This document shows positions 59,034-64,000 of a stretch of DNA of 64,000 nt, in pieces. The position numbers were made by a program, and so were the translations under genes. The notes beneath the pieces are model-generated. The model was not told where the DNA came from, did not search any database, and saw only the letters and a program-made list of their open reading frames with translations. The DNA comes from Sulfurovum sp. (GTDB taxonomy: Bacteria > Campylobacterota > Campylobacteria > Campylobacterales > Sulfurovaceae), in contig JALUXB010000028.1 in assembly GCA_027019175.1 (NCBI GenBank), positions 1 to 64,000 on the forward strand. Direction: 5' to 3'. The first letter of the stretch is position 1, and each line of letters starts with the position of its first letter.

Positions 59034-60849
59034 GGCGTATCCTCTCTTTGGTTTGTGCTACCAGTCCCGGTGAGACACTCAATGTCGTGATACCTGCGTT
59101 GACAAGACGTGCTGTGGCATCACCGTCGCCTGCAAGTTCTCCGCAGATACTGACAGGTTTTTTCGCTTCGGATGCCACCTTTTCTATGGCACGGAAAAGC
59201 GCTTCGGAGCGGGGGTCGAGTGAGAGTGTGGGGTGCGTGCGCTCGATGGCGTAGAGGTACTGGTTGAGGTCATTGGTGCCGATGGAGTAGAAGTCGACAA
59301 CTTCGTTGAACTCCGGTAGCAAAAAGAGTACGGAAGGTACTTCGACCATCATCCCAAACGCTATGGCAGAGATATCGATATTCTCGTTATCGGCTACCTC
59401 TTTTGCAAAGGCTTTGGCTTTGGTGAAGCTTTCGACACTGTCGACCATCGGGAACATCACTTTGAGCTCTTTCCCTTCTGCTGCCGTAAAAATAGCTTTT
59501 AGCTGTTCGGCAATGAGGTCGGGGTGGCTCTCAAAGAGCCTCACACCGCGGATACCGAGAAAGGGGTTCGGTTCTTTGGGCAGGTTGATGTAGGGAAGCG
59601 CTTTGTCCCCGCCCACATCGAGCGTACGGACGGTAATGTCATCAAAGAGGGAGAATATTGCTTTGTAGGCTTCTGTCTGCTCCTGAAACGTCGGCTTTTT
59701 CTCCTGAAAAAGAAACTCCGTACGCAGCAGTCCTATCCCCTCCGCACCGGCTTCTTTTGCCGCTTTTGCCGAAGCGGGGTCGGTCACGTTTGCCAGTACC
59801 TTTATTTTTCTGCCCGAAGTGGTGGTTGCCGCATCAAAACGTCTGGTATGCTGCGCCTTGTTTTGGTTCCGGTTCTGCGCAAGCAGATGCTCTGCCGTTT
59901 CAAAATCGTGTAGCGTAGGGTTTGGCACCAGTACCCCCGCAAAGCCGTCAAGGATGACCGGCTTCTGCATCGCATCGACAGGGTCACGTACGATCAGGGA
60001 AGGGATGCCCGAGGCACGCAGCAAGATGGCAGTATGGGAGGCAAGGCTGCTTTTTTGCAGCACGACGCCCTCAAGTGTTTTGGGCAGCTGTTCCACCTGT
60101 GAGGGTAACAGGTCGTCAGCCAGAAGTATAAAGGGGGAGGCGGGCCATGCTACTTGGGTTTTGTATCCCATAGCATTTTTAACGTGCCCGAGCAGATCAC
60201 GGTAATCAGTGATCTTGGATGCCATGGCACCGCCTTCGAGTGCTGCAATAGCGCTGTTGATAGCAGATTCAAAGGCTTCAATCGTCTGTACATCTTGAGA
60301 AAGTGTTTCAAGCAGGGAGCGCTGGGCAAGAAAAATGGTACCTTCAGGACGTGTTTTGTTCGCTTTGTACTCTCTTTCAAGTATATCGGCTGTGTTTGCA
60401 AGTGCTGTATGAAAGTCTGTACCGTTGGCCTCTTGGCTGTGACGTTCACTGTACCTCCAAAACGGTGCGATGGCAATGCCCTGTGCAATGATGTCACCAT
60501 GAAAGGCTGACCCTTCATAGGCGTGCGTCGCTTTATCGATGTTTTCGGCAGCTTCGTCACTCTCCATCAGCTTTTCAAAAACGGCAGTAAGCGATTCAAG
60601 GGCTTTTTCCGCATCTTTTCCTTTGCAGACAAGATCGAAGTGATCCCCTTTTTCAAGGTTGAGAGAAAGCAGTGCATTGAGGTTTTTGGCATCGATACTT
60701 TGACCCCGCGTTTCAGCCTCTATTGATGCAGCAAACTTTTTGGCTTCGGCAGAAAAGACCGCCGCAGGGCGCAAATGAAAACCATTGGGGGAAGTGATAT
60801 GCAGTACTGCCGTAGCACTCTTGGCAAAAAAGCGATCGAAAAGACCCAT
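59026..60849 (-). CDS. HPr-EI fusion phosphotransferase
   Basis: This general PTS phosphodonor takes phosphate from PEP. The 607-residue product joins an HPr domain (phosphohistidine H25 in NGFHLRPAA, residues about 10-90) to Enzyme I: the phosphohistidine in SLASHTAILLRASGIPS near 271, then LDVGGDKALPYINLPKEPNP and the catalytic cysteine in SICGELAGDGDA near 568. It starts 3 nt after the DUF1566 stop and runs into the EIIBC gene. Confidence 0.93.
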   Translation of the reverse strand: MGLFDRFFAKSATAVLHITSPNGFHLRPAAVFSAEAKKFAASIEAETRGQSIDAKNLNALLSLNLEKGDHFDLVCKGKDAEKALESLTAVFEKLMESDEAAENIDKATHAYEGSAFHGDIIAQGIAIAPFWRYSERHSQEANGTDFHTALANTADILEREYKANKTRPEGTIFLAQRSLLETLSQDVQTIEAFESAINSAIAALEGGAMASKITDYRDLLGHVKNAMGYKTQVAWPASPFILLADDLLPSQVEQLPKTLEGVVLQKSSLASHTAILLRASGIPSLIVRDPVDAMQKPVILDGFAGVLVPNPTLHDFETAEHLLAQNRNQNKAQHTRRFDAATTTSGRKIKVLANVTDPASAKAAKEAGAEGIGLLRTEFLFQEKKPTFQEQTEAYKAIFSLFDDITVRTLDVGGDKALPYINLPKEPNPFLGIRGVRLFESHPDLIAEQLKAIFTAAEGKELKVMFPMVDSVESFTKAKAFAKEVADNENIDISAIAFGMMVEVPSVLFLLPEFNEVVDFYSIGTNDLNQYLYAIERTHPTLSLDPRSEALFRAIEKVASEAKKPVSICGELAGDGDATARLVNAGITTLSVSPGLVAQTKERIRHV

Positions 60850-60852
60850 GGC

Positions 60853-61266
60853 TTACTTCAGGTTCCGAACACAGCGTACATAGCGGTCGTAGTATTCGGC
60901 GGCACGGCTGCTGGCACCCCGCTTAAAATTCACACCCCAGAATTCATCATCGGCATCGGCAATCGGAGTACTGCTCCAGTAGAACGATTCAGGCTCAATA
61001 TAATCAAATGCCTTGAACGTTGCCGGTGAAGTGCGGCTGTAGTCGACGATACTGAGCAGTTCTTTGATGGTTGGCAGTCTCCAGTCAGTGTATCCGCCGA
61101 GTCTGAGTGCTTTGCAGTAAAGTACCGCTTTGGGGTGAGTAATCTTCACCTCTTTGACATGCGGGGTGTCTTCCCACAGCAGACCGGTACGTGTATCTTT
61201 GACCATAGTTGCTTCGGCAAACAGAAATGCGGCAGGTAACACAAGAAAAAGCACTACTTTGAACAT
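60853..61266 (-). CDS. DUF1566 (Lcl-type) exported protein
   Basis: The 137-residue product has a signal peptide (MFKVVLFLVLPAAFLFAEA) and the DUF1566 pattern DTRTGLLWED, YTDWRLPTIKELLSIVDY, FYWSSTP and YVRCVR. The family is extracytoplasmic and of unknown role. AAGGAG precedes the ATG at 61266. It is the first gene of an apparent DUF1566-HPr/EI-EIIBC unit. Confidence 0.85.
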   Translation of the reverse strand: MFKVVLFLVLPAAFLFAEATMVKDTRTGLLWEDTPHVKEVKITHPKAVLYCKALRLGGYTDWRLPTIKELLSIVDYSRTSPATFKAFDYIEPESFYWSSTPIADADDEFWGVNFKRGASSRAAEYYDRYVRCVRNLK

Positions 61267-61299
61267 GGTGGGCTCCTTGAAAGGTCTTTGCAATAATAT

Positions 61300-61305
61300 A
61301 GTATA
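61300..61305 (-). promoter_or_regulatory. -10 box of the DUF1566-PTS unit
   Basis: Minus-strand TATACT gives a start near 61293 and a leader of about 27 nt with AAGGAG. Confidence 0.45.
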
Positions 61306-61401
61306 GCAAATCAATATATAACTTTGTCTACAGAACACTATGCAAAAGGTGAAATACGGTAAATTGCCTCCTCCTTTATTCCTTAATAATGGGAATTGCT
61401 A

Positions 61402-61407
61402 TATAAT
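61402..61407 (+). promoter_or_regulatory. -10 box of the CheY/AAA+ pair
   Basis: TATAAT lies 79 bp before the CheY-like ATG. The leader contains a small stem GACAG/CTGTC at 61441-61456. Confidence 0.45.
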
Positions 61408-61480
61408 TGAGTCAAAATTGCCGGATTGGACAATTACAAAGACAGGTGAAACTGTCAGAAATAGATATAAGGATAAACAT

Positions 61481-61873
61481 ATGAATTTGGATCATTTAAA
61501 CGGAAAGACTTTTTTAATTGTGGATGATGACAATTTTAATATACAATTGATTAAAACAATGCTGGATAAACTGGCAAATGTCAAAGTGGTATCTACAGAC
61601 AAAGGCTCAGAGGCATTGACTGTTTTGAAGGTGTGTGGTGAGTATATTGACATGGTACTGCTGGATCTGCAAATGCCGGAAATGAAAGGGGAAGATGTGC
61701 TTGAAGCTATCCGGGATGAGATGCAGTCTGATGTACCGGTATTGATCATTTCCGTCAATGGCCTTGAGGAACAGGAACTCAAAGAGAAGGGTGCAAATGA
61801 CTTTGTGCTTAAACCGTTTGAGCTGGATGATCTGAAGACAAAAATTATGAAGTATCTGCCAAAGGAAAACTAA
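61481..61873 (+). CDS. CheY-like single-domain response regulator
   Basis: The 130-residue product is only a receiver: acidic DDD at 15-17, phosphoacceptor D62 in LLDLQMPEMKG, S in VLIISVNG at the usual T/S position, and K in FVLKPF. The ATG at 61481 follows AAGGA by 7 nt; a longer in-frame start has no ribosome site. It lies 4 nt before an AAA+ ATPase gene, so phosphorylation may control that ATPase. Confidence 0.85.
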   Translation: MNLDHLNGKTFLIVDDDNFNIQLIKTMLDKLANVKVVSTDKGSEALTVLKVCGEYIDMVLLDLQMPEMKGEDVLEAIRDEMQSDVPVLIISVNGLEEQELKEKGANDFVLKPFELDDLKTKIMKYLPKEN

Positions 61874-61877
61874 GTTT

Positions 61878-63611
61878 TTGAAATATCTAATTGAATTTAT
61901 TGAAGCGAAAAACATTAAAAAGAGTGTTATTTATCGTCATTTGAAATGCAGCGAAGAGGAAGCCAAACTGGTGCAGTATGTCTGCCGTCGCTACGTCAAG
62001 GGGCTTGAGGAGGTACCTGTACTGGAGATGCTGCAGGAGAATTTCCGCGGTGAGCCTTACCTGTATCTCAAAAAACTGCCGCTGGTAAAAAACCTGCTCG
62101 ATCTTGGCTGGTTTGTGCAGATCAGCTTCGGACAGGTCAAGGCACATGATTTTTCACAGTTGGAGCTTGTCAATACGTCGGTAACGCCAAGCATGTCGCT
62201 TCTGCGACTGCTTGAAGAGGGGTCACTGGAGCTTTCATTGCCGGAGATTAAACCCTACACTGACCATTTGGAGTATTTGCAGGATCAGTTCGATATGATC
62301 AGCCTGCTGCACAAGATCGCTACCTATAAGCAGGGGTTTGCAGACAATACACTCAGCATTGGAAGGCTCAAAAACAAGCTGACACTGTTGACCAAGCGGA
62401 TTGAAGAACGTGTCAAGATGACCAAAACCCCCATTGTCGTTGAAGAGTTTTTCAAAGAAAAAGGGCTTGACGAGAAGGAGCAGCGCATTTTTCTGGCACT
62501 GCTCAAAGAGGAGTATAGCGGCGGAGAGGGACAGTTTCGTGATATGAATACGCTCATCGAACTCATCAGTTTCGATGAGTACGAAAAGATCAAGAACCGT
62601 GCGCTGCTCGAAGATGGTGCGAGGCTGATTACCGAAGGGATCATTGACTATGAAGAGATCCTCAATATGTTCGGGGGTGTGAGCCGTTCGTTTTACCTTC
62701 AGGAGGAGGTGATGCAGCGTATTATTCACCCAAAGAAAAAGAAAAAAGTCACCAAACTTAAACTTGATGCGCTGGTGAAAGAACAGGATATCTTCGAATA
62801 TCTCAAGCCCGAAACCACGCTTGACGATGTGGTGCTTCACCCCAAAACGCGTGAAACCCTTAATAATGTCGTCAAACAGGTTGACAAAGAGGTCTTTAAA
62901 AAACTTCGTGAGTGGGGCATCAAAGATAAGCGAAAAAGCATCGATGCGCGCATCATCTTCTACGGTGCGGCAGGAACAGGAAAGACCATGACGGCAATGA
63001 GTCTTGCCAAGACACTTAAAAAGCCCATTCTCTCTTTTGACTGTTCGAAGATCCTTTCGATGTATGTCGGAGAGAGTGAAAAGAACGTGCGCCGCATTTT
63101 CGATGACTTTAGGGAACTCAGTGCCAAAGCGAAGGTTGAACCTATTTTACTGCTTAATGAGGCGGATCAGTTCCTCAGTTCCCGAAGCGAGGGAGCCGGT
63201 AGCAGTGCAGACAAGATGCACAACCAGATGCAAAATATTTTCCTCGAACAGATTGAACGTTTTGAAGGCATTCTGATTGCTACAACCAACCTGCTTGGCA
63301 ACATCGATAAAGCCTTTTCTCGCCGATTCAACTACAAAATAGAGTTTAAGAAGCCCGGCAGGAAGCAGCGCTTGCGCCTGTGGCAGTTCATGTTGCCTGA
63401 AAAGGCTGACTATGCCGAAGATTTCGATGTGGAAGCGCTGGCGAAGTATGAACTGACCGGTGGACAGATCAATCTGGTGATACGTAACACCGCCTACAAA
63501 GTTGCCGTACGAGAAGAGAGTGTTTTCAGCAACCGTGATTTCCTTGAAGAGATCGAAAAGGAACTTGGCAGCAGCTTCGATGGGGTAAAAAGTATGGGAT
63601 TTAAAATATAA
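61878..63611 (+). CDS. AAA+ ATPase
   Basis: The 577-residue product has a long helical N-terminal region (about 1-320) of no known family and a C-terminal AAA+ module: Walker A GAAGTGKT at 363-370, Walker B ILLLNEADQF with N where D is usual, sensor 1 ATTN, and the arginine pair in AFSRRFNYKIEF. This is the FtsH/Cdc48-like class that remodels proteins. The start is TTG at 61878. It is paired with the CheY-like gene. Confidence 0.85.
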   Translation: MKYLIEFIEAKNIKKSVIYRHLKCSEEEAKLVQYVCRRYVKGLEEVPVLEMLQENFRGEPYLYLKKLPLVKNLLDLGWFVQISFGQVKAHDFSQLELVNTSVTPSMSLLRLLEEGSLELSLPEIKPYTDHLEYLQDQFDMISLLHKIATYKQGFADNTLSIGRLKNKLTLLTKRIEERVKMTKTPIVVEEFFKEKGLDEKEQRIFLALLKEEYSGGEGQFRDMNTLIELISFDEYEKIKNRALLEDGARLITEGIIDYEEILNMFGGVSRSFYLQEEVMQRIIHPKKKKKVTKLKLDALVKEQDIFEYLKPETTLDDVVLHPKTRETLNNVVKQVDKEVFKKLREWGIKDKRKSIDARIIFYGAAGTGKTMTAMSLAKTLKKPILSFDCSKILSMYVGESEKNVRRIFDDFRELSAKAKVEPILLLNEADQFLSSRSEGAGSSADKMHNQMQNIFLEQIERFEGILIATTNLLGNIDKAFSRRFNYKIEFKKPGRKQRLRLWQFMLPEKADYAEDFDVEALAKYELTGGQINLVIRNTAYKVAVREESVFSNRDFLEEIEKELGSSFDGVKSMGFKI

Positions 63612-63710
63612 TATACGTTATATACGTTGCAAAGTGACGGTTATAGCGTAACGGAAGAGAGCTTTATCGCAGATACCCTGAAAAACAGGGTACTGTGCAG
63701 TTAAGCCGTT

Positions 63711-64000
63711 TTACTGTGCTGCTTTGTGCAGTTTCTCTTTTACCTCCGAAACATCACCCCCTTCTATCAGTGTTTCACAGCAGAAGTTCTCTTTAAAATC
63801 TGGCAAGACAATGGCAAACGGAACGGCAGATGCATCCTTGATAATATCGCTTATCAGACAGCCGGTTTTGGCAAAGGCTTTCCCTTCAAAGAGAACAAAG
63901 CGGTATTTCTGTTGCTCAAGATGGTCAATGAGATCATCTTCAGAGGTTGCTTTATCGACACTGTATCCGAGATTGAGAAGCATCTTCTCATAAATATCGG
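63711..64000 (-). CDS. Receiver-like C-terminal domain of a larger protein, 5' end outside the window
   Basis: The open frame continues to the window edge without a stop. The visible last 95 residues include DIYEKMLLNLGYSVDKATSE, DHLEQQKYRFVLFEGKAF and DASAVPFAIVLPDFKENF, which looks like a degenerate receiver: the usual phosphoacceptor D is replaced by E in LFEGK. It is probably the tail of a hybrid histidine kinase or multi-domain regulator. Confidence 0.55.
   Translation of the reverse strand, partial: DIYEKMLLNLGYSVDKATSEDDLIDHLEQQKYRFVLFEGKAFAKTGCLISDIIKDASAVPFAIVLPDFKENFCCETLIEGGDVSEVKEKLHKAAQ

Noticed and set aside
63609-63629. Tandem ATATACGTT repeat
   Set aside because: Only two short AT-rich units after the AAA+ gene; easily due to chance.
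1-64000. CRISPR array
   Set aside because: No series of regularly spaced 20-40 bp direct repeats was seen on either strand.

Overview
This window looks like a chromosomal segment of a free-living member of the Campylobacterota (epsilonproteobacteria), most like the Sulfurovum/Sulfurimonas group. The grounds are the gene content and order (a spc/alpha ribosomal operon running straight through secY-map-infA-rpmJ-rpsM-rpsK-rpsD-rpoA-rplQ), promoters with good -10 boxes but little conserved -35, and family signatures. No database search was possible, so the genus is an inference. Most of the window is housekeeping sequence with several accessory blocks.

Layout. 1-7.7 kb: ribosomal proteins, SecY, methionine aminopeptidase, IF-1 and RNA polymerase alpha. 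7.8-10 kb: a NifU-like Fe-S scaffold, a TPR-like protein and MurE. 10-12.7 kb (minus strand): an FmdE-like protein, a hemerythrin, a DUF2249 protein and a multi-pass membrane protein, behind an FNR/CRP-type site placed at -41.5. 12.8-14.7 kb: a thioredoxin-like [2Fe-2S] protein, PanD, a YbaB/EbfC protein, a 41-aa basic protein and an ankyrin protein. 14.8-27 kb: a phosphate island with two porins, a Pit transporter, PstS-C-A-B, PhoU, a PhoX-like phosphatase and two paralogous PhoB-like regulators. Five of its promoters carry a 7-4-7 direct-repeat Pho box exactly 10 bp before the -10. 27-35.9 kb: RecQ, RNase HII, then on the minus strand a LapB-like TPR protein, RNase HI, RNase III, chorismate synthase and a DUF945 protein, followed by DnaG primase and tRNA-Ala.

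36-46 kb is a defence island: a type I restriction operon read hsdM-hsdS-HEPN protein-fic-hsdR on the minus strand. Each junction is a 4-nt ATGA overlap, except that about 1.68 kb sits between fic and hsdR. That insert is bounded by a 28-bp direct repeat of the start of hsdR. It carries a convergent pair: a STAS-like (DUF4325-type) protein and a GHKL-type ATP-binding protein. This is my best candidate for an undescribed system.

46-64 kb: a leucine-rich-repeat protein, two identical tandem tRNA-Glu genes, endonuclease IV, a lipid-uptake run (lipase-like lipoprotein, FadL-type porin, FadD), and an amino-sugar phosphotransferase set (NagA with an apparent ATC start, EIIA, EIIBC, an HPr-EI fusion) interleaved with a two-component system. 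It ends with a CheY/AAA+ ATPase pair and a partial receiver-like protein.

A cross-cutting signal is that five genes (two PhoB-like regulators, recQ, dnaG and a third response regulator) have a -10 hexamer placed so that transcription should begin at, or within one base of, the ATG, with no well-placed Shine-Dalgarno. They are probably leaderless.
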